From the NCBI RefSeq assembly GCF_001956585.1, contig NZ_MSRR01000007.1, forward strand, positions 62,001 to 126,000: a DNA stretch of 64,000 bases, given 5' to 3'. The position numbers and the translations under genes were made by a program. The notes under the pieces are model-generated. The model ran no database searches, was not told the origin of the DNA, and was given only the letters and a program-made list of their open reading frames with translations. The first letter of the stretch is position 1, and each line of letters opens with the position of its first letter. Positions 18,087-26,691 of this stretch are shown piece by piece. Source of the stretch: Actinomyces naeslundii. GTDB taxonomy: Bacteria > Actinomycetota > Actinomycetes > Actinomycetales > Actinomycetaceae.

Positions 18087-19490
18087 TCAGAGCTGTGAGG
18101 CCGCCGCGTGCTCGACGTCGTGCTGGACCTGGCTGGGAGGTTCCCCAGCCACAGGCGTGGACCACGCACCTAAGCGCACGTCGAGAGCGATCCCGATGCC
18201 CAGGGCAATGAGCGCCGGCAGGATCCAGCCGGTGGAGTCGCTCCACAGGCCGGTGCGTGCGAGAAGCCTGCTGGGGCCGTCCCAACCGGCGGCGGTGATC
18301 GCGGAGACGGATCCGAAGGTCCCGGCCGTGATGACGCACCACTGGTAGGCGGCCCGGAGCCGCCCGGGGGCCATGGCGTCGACGAGCGTGACGGCGACCA
18401 GGGCGATGGCGAAGGGGTAGAGCAGGTTCAGCAGCGGCCCCGCGATCTTGAGGATGGCGCTCAGTCCCAGGTTGGCCAGGGTGAAGGAGACGATGGCGCA
18501 GGCGGCGAGCTGCCGGTTGAAGGAGACCGCAGGCCAGGCGGTGTAGGCGTAGCCGGCCCAGGAGGCCAGCAGGCCCACCGCGGTGGTCAGGCAGGCCAGG
18601 ATGACGATGGCGGCGAAGATGACGACGCCGGAGGTCCCCAGAGTCGAGGAGGCCGCGTTGCGCAGCAGCTCGGTACCGTCCTTGGTGTCGGTGGTGATCT
18701 GCCCGCGGGTGCGGGTGCCCAGCACGGCCAGGCCGATGTAGACCAGCCCCAGCAGCGCCGCGGCGATGCCTCCGGACAGGATGGTGCCGCGTACCAGTCT
18801 CCTGGGCGAGGTCAGGCCGCGTTCGCGCAGGGAGGTGATGACCACGATGCCGAAGACACTGGCCGCCAGGACGTCCATGGTGAGGTAGCCCTGGGTCAGC
18901 CCGGTGGTCAGGGGCGCGCTCGCGTAGGGCTCGATGGCCTCCCGCTCCACCCCGGGGGCCATCACCAGGGTGACCCCGCACAGCAGTGCCAGCAGGGCCA
19001 GCAGCGCGGGCGTGAGCCAGCGCCCAACGCGGTCGGCCAGACGGCTCGGGCTGCGGGCGATGCCGAAGGCGACGCCCATGAAGACCGTCACATGCGCCAG
19101 CAGAGCCAGGCGGGAGTCGTGGAAGCCCCACAGCTCAAGAACGGGACGGGTCGCCAGCTCGTAGGCGACCGTGGTCACGCGGGCGATGGCGTAGAGCGGG
19201 CCGATCGCCAGGTAGACCGCCAGCGGCATGACCAGGCCGAATCGGGGCCCCACCCTGCGGGCCAGGCCGAGGATGCCCTCGCCGGAGGTGGAGACGGCCA
19301 CCACGGTGATGAGGGGCATGAGCACCCCCGTGGCGAGGAAGCCCGCCATCACCGGGATGAAGGACCTGCCCGAGGCGGCCCCCAGCAAGGGCGGGAAGAT
19401 GAGGTTGCCGGCCCCGAAGAACAGGGCGAAGAGCATCAGACCGGTCGGCAGGATGGTGCCGACGGCGGAGCGACTGGATGGCTGGGACAT
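18087..19490 (-). CDS. brnQ: Branched-chain amino acid:cation symporter (LIVCS)
   Basis: A 467-residue, roughly 12-helix carrier of the BrnQ family, importing leucine, isoleucine or valine with Na+ or H+. The family's N-terminal signature is clear: LMLFALFFGAGNLIFPPLLG, followed by FLATGVLMPLITVVAVS. ATG 19490. It follows dapF after 82 bases on the same strand; no amino-acid-responsive leader could be recognised between them. Together with leuCD elsewhere in the window it points to both synthesis and uptake of branched-chain amino acids. Confidence 0.93.
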   Translation of the reverse strand: MSQPSSRSAVGTILPTGLMLFALFFGAGNLIFPPLLGAASGRSFIPVMAGFLATGVLMPLITVVAVSTSGEGILGLARRVGPRFGLVMPLAVYLAIGPLYAIARVTTVAYELATRPVLELWGFHDSRLALLAHVTVFMGVAFGIARSPSRLADRVGRWLTPALLALLALLCGVTLVMAPGVEREAIEPYASAPLTTGLTQGYLTMDVLAASVFGIVVITSLRERGLTSPRRLVRGTILSGGIAAALLGLVYIGLAVLGTRTRGQITTDTKDGTELLRNAASSTLGTSGVVIFAAIVILACLTTAVGLLASWAGYAYTAWPAVSFNRQLAACAIVSFTLANLGLSAILKIAGPLLNLLYPFAIALVAVTLVDAMAPGRLRAAYQWCVITAGTFGSVSAITAAGWDGPSRLLARTGLWSDSTGWILPALIALGIGIALDVRLGAWSTPVAGEPPSQVQHDVEHAAASQL

Positions 19491-19572
19491 AGTGGTGGTT
19501 GGTTTCTCTTCTCGGATGCGGCGTCAGTGCGACGTCCGGGAGCAGTGTGGATGGCGGCAGGTCCGAAGGGCC

Positions 19573-20523
19573 TCAGGCGATGGTGACCCGTCCGGTGATC
19601 GTGGCCGGTCCGGTCAGCAGCACAGTGCTGTCCTCACCCAGGGGGCTGGCGCCCACGTGCACCCCGATCTCTCCGCCGGGAACGAGCAGCCGGTAGTCCT
19701 CGGGGGCGCCCGGACCGGTCCAGGCATGCAGGGCGACGGCGACGGCGCAGCACCCCGCTGCGTAGGAGAGGGTCTCCCCCACGCCGCGCTCCAGGACGCG
19801 CATGCGGGCGATACCCACCGGTGACTGGGTGTCGGGGTCGGTCTCCTCCCCCAGCGGCACAACGAGCTCGAGGTTGGTGCCGGCCTCGGGAACGGGGTCG
19901 TAGACGACCGGGGCCGCGGAGTCGGTGAGCCCGGTGAAGGCGGCCGCCTCGAGCTCATTCTCCTCCCCCAGGGCGACGACGGCGTGGGGGGCGGACATCT
20001 CAACACTCAGGGCTGCTCGCTCGCCCGTCAGTCCGGGCACGACGACTGTCGTGTCCCAGCCCTCGTCCTGCGCCTGACGAGGGCGCGTGAGACGGGCCGG
20101 CCCCATGTCCACGGTCCACAGCTCGCCCAGGCGGGTGACAGTGCGCGCACCGCCTCGGGTACCGATGACGACCGACTCGCCGTCGGCGATGGGACGCAGG
20201 CCCTCACTGTCCAGGACGTGGGCGAACAGGCGGACGGCGTTGCCACACATCTCGGCCACGGATCCGTCAGCGCTGTAGTAGTCCATGAACCACTCGGCCT
20301 CGGGCACGGCCGCGGCGAAGGCCCCGGCTCCGGGAAGGGCGGCGGTCCGTACGACGCGCACGAATCCGTCGGCACCGATGCCGCCGTGGCGGTCGCAGAC
20401 CGCAGCGATATCGGCGCCGCTGACAGCGACCTCGCAGCTGGGGTCGACCAGCATGAGGAAGTCGTTGAGGGTCGCGTGGCCCTTGATGAGCTCACGACCA
20501 CGGAGACCTGTCGAGTACGGCAT
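19573..20523 (-). CDS. dapF: Diaminopimelate epimerase, second catalytic Cys replaced by Tyr
   Basis: DapF converts LL- to meso-diaminopimelate for lysine and wall synthesis. At 316 residues it shows the family regions GHATLNDFLML, GGIGADGF, the first catalytic cysteine in EMCGNAVR (C93) and ERGVGETL. However, the second catalytic position, normally GET-x-(A/S)-C-G-(T/S)-G, here reads GETLSYAAGCCAVA: Tyr254 replaces the Cys, with two cysteines four and five residues further on. Nucleotides confirm TAC at 19764-19762. The enzyme may use a displaced Cys, be altered in mechanism, or be inactive. Starts ten bases after the miaA stop, the usual miaA-dapF order. Confidence 0.9.
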   Translation of the reverse strand: MPYSTGLRGRELIKGHATLNDFLMLVDPSCEVAVSGADIAAVCDRHGGIGADGFVRVVRTAALPGAGAFAAAVPEAEWFMDYYSADGSVAEMCGNAVRLFAHVLDSEGLRPIADGESVVIGTRGGARTVTRLGELWTVDMGPARLTRPRQAQDEGWDTTVVVPGLTGERAALSVEMSAPHAVVALGEENELEAAAFTGLTDSAAPVVYDPVPEAGTNLELVVPLGEETDPDTQSPVGIARMRVLERGVGETLSYAAGCCAVAVALHAWTGPGAPEDYRLLVPGGEIGVHVGASPLGEDSTVLLTGPATITGRVTIA

Positions 20524-20533
20524 GGCCCCTAGC

Positions 20534-21529
20534 CTAAGCGACGCCGTCGACGGCGAGAACGAGCTCCCGTGCCTGCCTGGTCACCCGGGAGCGCTCCGCG
20601 TCGGTGCAACGACCGTCCTCGGCGAGCTCGACGTCGATCCAGCGCACTCGCGGATCGCGGCGGAACCACTTGATCTGGCGGGAGGCGAGCTGGCGGGTGG
20701 CCAGGGCCGTGGAGTCGACCGCCTCGGGCACGCTCATGGTCCCGTCGATGACCGCGAGCGCCTGGGCGTAGCCGATGGCGCGTGGAGCGGTCTCCCCTTC
20801 TCGGATGCCCTGGTCGACGAGGGTCTCGACCTCCTCCACGAGGCCGCGTTCGAACATGGCGCGGGCGCGAGCATTGATACGCAGGTCCAGGAGCCGGCGC
20901 TCGCAGCGCAGAGCGATGTGGACAGTGGGAACCACGTCCTCGTAACGGGGCAGGGATGCGGAGAAGGGACGCCCGGTGATCTCAATGACCTCCAGAGCGC
21001 GCACGATCCGACGGGTGTTGAAGGCCTCGATCCGCTCGGCCGCCACGGGATCGAGGCCGGTGAGCTCGGCGTAGAGGACGGAAGTGCCCTCACGCTCGGC
21101 GCGCTCGGCCAGGCCGGTGCGTACCTGCGGATCAGTGCCGGGGAAGTCGAGCCCATCGGTCAGGGCGCGCACGTACAGGCCGGAGCCACCGGCGATGATC
21201 ACCAGGTTTCCCCGGGACTCGACGCCCTCGATGTCACTGCGGGCGGCCCGCTGGAAAGCGGCCACGGAGGCCCGGTCCCTGACGGAGAGGACATCGATCT
21301 GGTGGTGGGGGACGCGGACCCGCTCGACCGGGGAGGGCTTGGCGGTGCCGATGTCCATCCCCCGGTAGAGCAGGGAGGCATCGGCGTTGATGATCTCAGC
21401 GCCCTCGGACAGTCCACCGGCCTGCGCCTGCTCGGCGAGAGCGAGGGCGAGGTCGGACTTACCGGTGGCGGTGGGGCCCACCACGGCGACCCTTACCGGA
21501 CGGGGGACGCCCGCAGCTGCTGAGCTCAC
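20534..21529 (-). CDS. miaA: tRNA dimethylallyltransferase
   Basis: MiaA adds a dimethylallyl group to A37 of tRNAs reading U-starting codons; MiaB, also in this window, then methylthiolates it. The P-loop is VVGPTATGKSDLALAL; INADASLLYRGMDIGTAKP and GGSGLYVRAL are family hallmarks. GTG 21529 starts five bases downstream of the YbjN-like gene's stop, and the dapF start follows ten bases after its own stop, so these form one operon. 331 residues, slightly longer than most. Confidence 0.94.
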   Translation of the reverse strand: MSSAAAGVPRPVRVAVVGPTATGKSDLALALAEQAQAGGLSEGAEIINADASLLYRGMDIGTAKPSPVERVRVPHHQIDVLSVRDRASVAAFQRAARSDIEGVESRGNLVIIAGGSGLYVRALTDGLDFPGTDPQVRTGLAERAEREGTSVLYAELTGLDPVAAERIEAFNTRRIVRALEVIEITGRPFSASLPRYEDVVPTVHIALRCERRLLDLRINARARAMFERGLVEEVETLVDQGIREGETAPRAIGYAQALAVIDGTMSVPEAVDSTALATRQLASRQIKWFRRDPRVRWIDVELAEDGRCTDAERSRVTRQARELVLAVDGVA

Positions 21530-21534
21530 TGCGC

Positions 21535-22422
21535 TCAGATCTCCGGTAGGAGCGGACCCACGAGGCTGAGGGCCTGCGTGCAGGCGGACAGCGCCGTATC
21601 CAGGTGGAGACGCAGCTGGGCGTCGGTGACCCCGGCAGACAGGTCAGTGAGGTAGGTGGCCCGCACCAGCGGCCCAATGGCGGTGTCGACGACACCGACC
21701 GTAGGGAAGAACTTGTCCCGGTTCCAGTCGTTGACACTGGCGGCGATCTCGTCACGCTGCGAGACGGGGGCGGCCTCCTCCCAGTCCCCGGAGACCAGGA
21801 GCCAGCCGTCGTGCCCCTCGGGGATCTCAATGACGAAGGGGAAGGAGTCCCAGGTACCCAGGAGGCAGGGGTGCTCACGGTCATCGGCCAGCTGGACGTG
21901 GTACTCCATGGGACCGGTGAGCATGGACTCGATCCTCGCCAGCGTGAGTGGCTCGGTCGACTCCTCGCTCCACTCCTCACCGCGAGAACCATCGGCGACG
22001 ACGCCGCTGCTGGCGAGGTGATCGTTTGGCCGCCCCGATCTGCTCGACCAGGTGCGCGAGGCGTCGGAGGTCTGCGCCGACGCAGTCGCCTTGGCCCGCT
22101 CCGACGAACGGTCCGATCGCCCAGCAGCATCAGGTGGGTCGGCGGAGCCGACCGACTCCACGGTCTTCTCCGACGCCGGGGGGAACGGCGAGTCATCCGG
22201 TCCCGCTGCGTCTGCCGCGTCCGCAGTCTCCGCTGAATCCACTGAGTCCGCTGGGGCAGCCGGGTACCTGTCCTGATGGCGCTGCCGGCTGACCGGCGGA
22301 CTCGGCTGGTTGTCCTGATGACCGCCCGGACGGTGGTCTCGCTGATGGTCCAGTGCCCGCACGTCCCACTCCTTGCCCAGGAGGCGTGCGATGAAGTCGG
22401 TGAGGCGTTGCAGTCGCGGCAT
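21535..22422 (-). CDS. YbjN-domain protein with long acidic/Ser linker
   Basis: A 295-residue protein. A short N-terminal segment (MPRLQRLTDFIARLLGKEWD) is followed by about 110 residues of low-complexity Ser/Asp/Ala sequence (for example DSVDSAETADAADAAGPDDS) and then a C-terminal YbjN-like domain starting about residue 155 (TLARIESMLTGPMEYHVQLA ... WNRDKFFPTVGVVD). The ATG at 22422 overlaps the stop of the upstream YbjN gene as TGATG, so translation is coupled. YbjN proteins are type III secretion chaperone-like folds of unclear role in actinobacteria. A longer frame running to 22818 is only the out-of-frame shadow of the upstream gene. Confidence 0.8.
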   Translation of the reverse strand: MPRLQRLTDFIARLLGKEWDVRALDHQRDHRPGGHQDNQPSPPVSRQRHQDRYPAAPADSVDSAETADAADAAGPDDSPFPPASEKTVESVGSADPPDAAGRSDRSSERAKATASAQTSDASRTWSSRSGRPNDHLASSGVVADGSRGEEWSEESTEPLTLARIESMLTGPMEYHVQLADDREHPCLLGTWDSFPFVIEIPEGHDGWLLVSGDWEEAAPVSQRDEIAASVNDWNRDKFFPTVGVVDTAIGPLVRATYLTDLSAGVTDAQLRLHLDTALSACTQALSLVGPLLPEI

Positions 22423-22892
22423 CAGGGCTCCAGGCTTCCGCGCAGCTCGTCGGGGAACTGCTCCTCGGCCTCGTGCATGAGGGCGACAATGAGCCGGCAG
22501 CCGCCGAAGACGAAGTCCTCGAGCTGCCGGTCGGTCATCCCCGCCTCGAGAGGGTAGGTGTACTCGCCGTGAAGGCGCACCACTCCGCCGTCGGCGACAG
22601 TGAGGTAGGCCTTGGGACCGATGCGGGTCGTGTTCCAGTCCTCGACCAGGGCGCGCAGCTGGGCCAGGTGATCGGTGTCGGCGATGCGGTGCCAGATCCC
22701 GCGCATCTGAACCGCTCGGGTGTCCTGGAAGATGGCGTGGACAGTGACATAGCGCCATGGAATGCCGATGTCGCCCTCGTCGTCGATGAAGTAACGCAGC
22801 CCCAGTCGCTTGACGCACTCGTGGATACGGTCGACGTCCACGGGCCTGGGGACCGTGGCGGCGGCAGCAGAGCTGGCGTCGAAACTGGGCAT
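22422..22892 (-). CDS. YbjN-domain protein
   Basis: A 156-residue single-domain YbjN-like protein: DRIHECVKRLGLRYFIDDEGDIGI, then DHLAQLRALVEDWNTTRIGPKAYL and the acidic C-terminal helix. ATG 22892 (MPSFDASS) with GGTGGGAAGC in front is preferred over an ATG three codons earlier. It shares the WN...(R/K)..P(K/T) segment with its partner gene, so the two are diverged paralogues in tandem upstream of miaA. Function is unknown; paired YbjN genes near miaA are frequent in actinobacteria. Confidence 0.82.
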   Translation of the reverse strand: MPSFDASSAAAATVPRPVDVDRIHECVKRLGLRYFIDDEGDIGIPWRYVTVHAIFQDTRAVQMRGIWHRIADTDHLAQLRALVEDWNTTRIGPKAYLTVADGGVVRLHGEYTYPLEAGMTDRQLEDFVFGGCRLIVALMHEAEEQFPDELRGSLEP

Positions 22893-22959
22893 GCTTCCCA
22901 CCTTAGCGGGGCAAGCGGTCTGCTCCCCACCGCATCCCGGCCCGCTCCACCGTCAGCGC

Positions 22960-22993
22960 AAAACAGATGGGATTCTCAGACGGCTCCCCCATC
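22960..22993 (-). terminator. Possible terminator after gap
   Basis: On the minus strand GATGGG (22993-22988) and CCCATC (22971-22966) can pair around a 16-base loop and are followed by TGTTTT. It lies about 100 bases after the gap stop. The stem is short, so this is tentative. The rest of 22893-23091 shows nothing recognisable. Confidence 0.35.
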
Positions 22994-23091
22994 CCTTTTC
23001 CATCACTCACCATCGGATGCGGAGGGTGCGGGGTGCGGCCGGAGTCGGCACTGAGCCCGCACCGCACCGCCTCCAAGCCACGCCGCATGTG

Positions 23092-24096
23092 TCAGAGCTG
23101 TTCACCGATCCTCTGGGAGAACTCCACGAGGCGGTTGGAGAAGCCCCACTCGTTGTCGTACCACCCGAAGACCTTGACCTGACCGTCGATCACCTCGGTG
23201 AGAGGCGCGTCGAAGATCGAGGAGTGAGGATTGCCAACAATGTCGTGGGAGACGATCGGCGCCTGGGAGTACTGCAGGTAGCCGGCCAGCGGCCCGTGAT
23301 CGGCAGCCTCACGGAAGGCCGCGTTGACGTCCTCGACCGTTGCCGATCGGGAGGTGACCACAGTGAGGTCGGTGATCGAGCCGACCGGGACCGGAACCCT
23401 CATGGCAGCGCCGGTCAGGCGCCCATCGAGCTCGGGGATGACCAGACCAATGGCCCGGGCGGCGCCTGAGGACGTGGGAACGATGGAGGCGGCAGCCGCA
23501 CGCGCTCGACGCAGGTCCTTGTGAGGTGCGTCGTGAAGCCGCTGGTCCCCGGTGTAGGCGTGGATCGTCGTCATGAGACCGCTCTCAATCCCGAAGGCGT
23601 CGTGGAGGACTCTGGCGAGCGGGGCCAGGGAGTTCGTGGTGCACGACCCGTTGGAGAACACGTCGGCGGCGGAGACATCCAACTGACTGTCGTTGACCCC
23701 CAGGACAAAGGTGGGGACGTCACCCTTGGCCGGCGCGGAGACGATGACCTTCTTGGCGCCACCCTTAAGGTGCTGGGCGGCCTTGTCCCGGTCAACGAAG
23801 AAACCGGTGGACTCGATGACGACGTCGACCCCGACCTCACCCCAGGGGATCTTGGCCGGGTCCGGCTCGGAGAAGACCCTGATGGTCCGACCGGCCACCT
23901 CGAGGTCCTTGCCGTTGACGGCGACTCCGTCGAGGTGGCCGGCCACAGAGTCCCACTCCAGGAGGGTCGCCAGCGTGTCCGCGTCGGTCAAGTCGTTGAC
24001 GGCAACGATTTCGACGTCCGCCCCGCCGGCCAGCGCGGCCCTCAGATAGGTGCGCCCGATACGTCCGAAGCCGTTGATGCCGATACGAATGGTCAT
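23092..24096 (-). CDS. gap: Type I glyceraldehyde-3-phosphate dehydrogenase
   Basis: A 334-residue NAD-type GAPDH. Rossmann start IRIGINGFGRIGRTYLRAAL, NAD-selecting VNDLTD, catalytic Cys in NGSCTTNSLAP, catalytic His in TTIHAYTGDQ, and C-terminal WYDNEWGFSNRLVEF. The usual second Cys (SCTTNC) is Ser here. The ATG at 24096 has GAAGGAGAAGG upstream; the open frame continues to 24522 but only antisense/shadow sequence precedes the ATG. No pgk or tpiA is adjacent; instead a TetR gene lies 58 bases upstream on the same strand, suggesting a specially regulated or second GAPDH (inference). Confidence 0.93.
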   Translation of the reverse strand: MTIRIGINGFGRIGRTYLRAALAGGADVEIVAVNDLTDADTLATLLEWDSVAGHLDGVAVNGKDLEVAGRTIRVFSEPDPAKIPWGEVGVDVVIESTGFFVDRDKAAQHLKGGAKKVIVSAPAKGDVPTFVLGVNDSQLDVSAADVFSNGSCTTNSLAPLARVLHDAFGIESGLMTTIHAYTGDQRLHDAPHKDLRRARAAAASIVPTSSGAARAIGLVIPELDGRLTGAAMRVPVPVGSITDLTVVTSRSATVEDVNAAFREAADHGPLAGYLQYSQAPIVSHDIVGNPHSSIFDAPLTEVIDGQVKVFGWYDNEWGFSNRLVEFSQRIGEQL

Positions 24097-24154
24097 GATC
24101 CTTCTCCTTCGGTGAATGGAGGCGTCAGAGGACACCGACGCCGACTTGTCAGGA

Positions 24155-24775
24155 TCAGGAGGAAGCGGACCCATCGCGACCAGGAGCCGCACCAGCGGCC
24201 CCGGCTGCGACACGGAGCAGCTCAAGGGCGCCTTGACAGGCTGCGTCATACGGGGCTCTGTCCTGCTCAGCCACAGCCAGGACGTAACCGCCCTGAACAA
24301 CAGCGACCATCGTGCGAGCCAGATGATCCGGCTCAAGGTCTGCTGGCAGGCGCCCCTGCGACCTGGCCGTACCGATGACAACGACCAGCATCTCGTGAAA
24401 CCGGGCGAAGGCCTCGGCGACCGGCTCACGAAGACCGTCGTCGGCCACCACCGCCTTGTCCTGCGCCATCCGACCGACTCGACAGCCTTTGAGCGGATCA
24501 CGGGGAAGGGTGAGGTAGGCACTGAGGATCTCGAGCGGATCCTCGAGGTCCTTGAGCGCGGCCTTCCAGGAATCCAGCTGGACCTGGCAGTTGTGATTCA
24601 GGGCGGCCAGCCCGAGATCCCGCTTGGTCGGGAAGTAGTGGTACATGCTCCCCTGACCAACACCGGAAAGCTCGCGAACCGCCCGCGGGCTCGTGGCGCT
24701 GTAGCCACGCTCCCACATCAGCTCAGCCATCGCCTCAACCAGCTTCTCTCTCGAGTCCACGCCAGAACTGTACAT
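24155..24775 (-). CDS. TetR-family transcriptional regulator
   Basis: A 206-residue regulator with an N-terminal TetR helix-turn-helix (LVEAMAELMWERGYSATS ... ELSGVGQGSMYHYFPTKRDL) and an all-helical ligand domain containing GCRVGRMAQDKAVVADD. The ATG at 24775 lies inside a 19-bp element that occurs again 81 bases upstream, so autoregulation is likely; a GTG at 24760 is an alternative start. Located directly upstream of gap on the same strand. The ligand is unknown. Confidence 0.85.
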   Translation of the reverse strand: MYSSGVDSREKLVEAMAELMWERGYSATSPRAVRELSGVGQGSMYHYFPTKRDLGLAALNHNCQVQLDSWKAALKDLEDPLEILSAYLTLPRDPLKGCRVGRMAQDKAVVADDGLREPVAEAFARFHEMLVVVIGTARSQGRLPADLEPDHLARTMVAVVQGGYVLAVAEQDRAPYDAACQGALELLRVAAGAAGAAPGRDGSASS

Positions 24776-24861
24776 ACCTCGCTATGACGTACCCCTGGGA
24801 GGCACGGCGGCCGCCCGGATCTGCTCCCTTCTGATTCCCATACCAAAACTGTACATACCTC
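24762..24861 (-). promoter_or_regulatory. Duplicated 19-bp element at the tetR start, candidate operator
   Basis: CCAGAACTGTACATACCTC (24762-24780) and CCAAAACTGTACATACCTC (24843-24861) differ at one base and are 81 bases apart. The upstream copy extends into a partial palindrome, CTGTAC...GTACAG (24849-24870), typical of TetR operators. The inner copy overlaps the tetR initiation codon. The remainder of 24871-24916 shows no feature. Confidence 0.55.
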
Positions 24862-24916
24862 TAGGTACAGAACACAAGGGCAGTGGTCCACTGAGAATTG
24901 CTCACGCGAGTTTCAG

Positions 24917-26578
24917 TCAGACGGGTGCGCCCACGCGCAGGGTGGGCAGACCCAGGCTCACCGGGGCGGTGTCGGGCTCAGGAGTGGCACAGGCCTCGGC
25001 CTGACGGCGCTCCCAGGCATCGCCGGCACGGGTGCGCCGCACCTGGAACAGGGCGGGGCCGTCGTCGAGCCAGAGGCGGTCACCGGGCTTGAGCGCCTCA
25101 TTGGCGGCCGCGGCAACCGGGTCCAGCTCCCTCCCGCAGCGGGCGGAGTCGGCGATGAGGTTGTGGGGCGCCCCGTGGGTGACGCGCACGCTGACCATGT
25201 CGCCGGGGCGCGGGGCCCCTCCGGCGTAGTCGCCCTCGGCCAGGCCCTCGGGCAGGGCGACGTGGACGAGCCGGTTGTCAGCGGCGCGCCCGGAGATGCG
25301 GGCAGTGACCGAGTCGCGGCGTCCCTCGCCCTCGGCGACGAGGACCTCGACGACGCGTCCCTCCTGCCGTTCGTTCTCCTCGTGGGCGATCCGGCGCACG
25401 AGCGCGTCAAGCCTGCGATAACGGTCCTTGACGACCTCGAGCGGAACCTGGTCGTCGCGGTCGGCGGCGGGGGTGCCTGGGCGCGGGGAGTACTCGAAGG
25501 TGTAGGCCGAGGCGAAGCGGGCCCTCTCGACGACCTCGAGCGTGGCCTGGAAGTCCTCCTCGGTCTCTCCGGGGAAGCCGACGATGATGTCGGTGGTGAT
25601 GGCGGCCTCGGGCATGACGGCCCGGACCTTGTCCAGAATGCCCAGGAAGCGCTGGGTGCGGTAGGAGCGGCGCATGGCGCGCAGCACCCGGTCCGAGCCG
25701 GACTGCAGGGGCATGTGGAGGCTGGGCATGACGGCCTCGGTGGCCGCCATGGCCTCGATGACGTCGTCGGTGAAGGCGGCCGGGTGGGGGCTGGTGAAGC
25801 GCACGCGCTCGATGCCCTCGACTGAGCCGGTCGCCCGCAGCAGCTTGGCGAAGGCGCCACGGTCGCCGAAGCCCACGCCGTAGGAGTTGACGTTCTGCCC
25901 CAGAAGGGTCACCTCGATGGCGCCCTGAGCGGCGACGGCCTCGACCTCCGCCAGGACCTCACCGGGCCGGCGGTCGCGCTGCTTGCCGCGCAGGGAGGGC
26001 ACGATGCAGAAGGTGCAGGTGTTGTTACAGCCCACCGCGATGGAGACCCAGGCGGCGTAGGCGGACTCGCGGCGGGTGGGCAGGGTGGAGGGGAAGACCT
26101 TGAGGGACTCCTCGAGCTCGACGGCGGCCGCCGAGTTGTGTCGGGCGCGCTCGAGCAGGGCGGGCAGGACGTCGAGGTTGTGGGTGCCGAAGACGACGTC
26201 GACCCAGGGGGCCCGCTCGACGATCCCCTCCCCCATCTGCTGGGCCAGGCACCCGGCCACGGCGATCTGCATGCCGGGGCGCTCACGCTTGACCGCGGCG
26301 AGCTGGCCCAGGTTGCCGAAGAGCCGGGTGGCGGCGTTCTCGCGCACGGAGCAGGTGTTGATGATGACGACGTCGGCCCCGCCGTCACCGGCCTCGGTGG
26401 CACGGGCGGCGGCCTCGGGCACGTCCTCGACGCGCAGGTAGCCGGCCCCCTCCAGCAGACCCGCCATGTGCTCGGAGTCGTGGACGTTCATCTGGCAGCC
26501 GAGCGTGCGCACGTGGTAGGTACGAGGCATGGCGCCGCGGGCGTCGAGAGCGGGGGCGGTGGTGGCGAGCGTGGTCAT
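24917..26578 (-). CDS. miaB: tRNA-2-methylthio-N6-dimethylallyladenosine synthase
   Basis: MiaB is a radical-SAM methylthiotransferase acting on i6A37 of tRNA. The N-terminal UPF0004 domain shows its three cluster cysteines in [24 protein letters not shown] and [10 protein letters not shown]; the radical SAM CxxxCxxC is [19 protein letters not shown]; a TRAM domain follows. At about 553 residues the C-terminus carries ~60 extra residues after TRAM compared with E. coli. The start is uncertain: ATG 26578 (MTTLATTAP) is used, ATG 26530 ([11 protein letters not shown]) is possible, and neither has a good ribosome site. Works after MiaA, whose gene lies 4 kb away. Confidence 0.93.
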   Translation of the reverse strand: MTTLATTAPALDARGAMPRTYHVRTLGCQMNVHDSEHMAGLLEGAGYLRVEDVPEAAARATEAGDGGADVVIINTCSVRENAATRLFGNLGQLAAVKRERPGMQIAVAGCLAQQMGEGIVERAPWVDVVFGTHNLDVLPALLERARHNSAAAVELEESLKVFPSTLPTRRESAYAAWVSIAVGCNNTCTFCIVPSLRGKQRDRRPGEVLAEVEAVAAQGAIEVTLLGQNVNSYGVGFGDRGAFAKLLRATGSVEGIERVRFTSPHPAAFTDDVIEAMAATEAVMPSLHMPLQSGSDRVLRAMRRSYRTQRFLGILDKVRAVMPEAAITTDIIVGFPGETEEDFQATLEVVERARFASAYTFEYSPRPGTPAADRDDQVPLEVVKDRYRRLDALVRRIAHEENERQEGRVVEVLVAEGEGRRDSVTARISGRAADNRLVHVALPEGLAEGDYAGGAPRPGDMVSVRVTHGAPHNLIADSARCGRELDPVAAAANEALKPGDRLWLDDGPALFQVRRTRAGDAWERRQAEACATPEPDTAPVSLGLPTLRVGAPV

Positions 26579-26691
26579 CGCCGAGCAGTGTAGGGCGCGG
26601 CGGGGCCCCACCCCAGTCCTGACGGACCGTCGTGACCAGATGCACGCCGGGGTGGGGCGACGAGCCCTGATGAGCACCGAGGAGGCCCGCC

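Noticed and set aside
23092-24522. N-terminally extended 476-residue GAPDH
   Set aside because: The first ~140 residues are the shadow of the tetR gene; the ATG at 24096 has a ribosome site and matches the normal GAPDH start.
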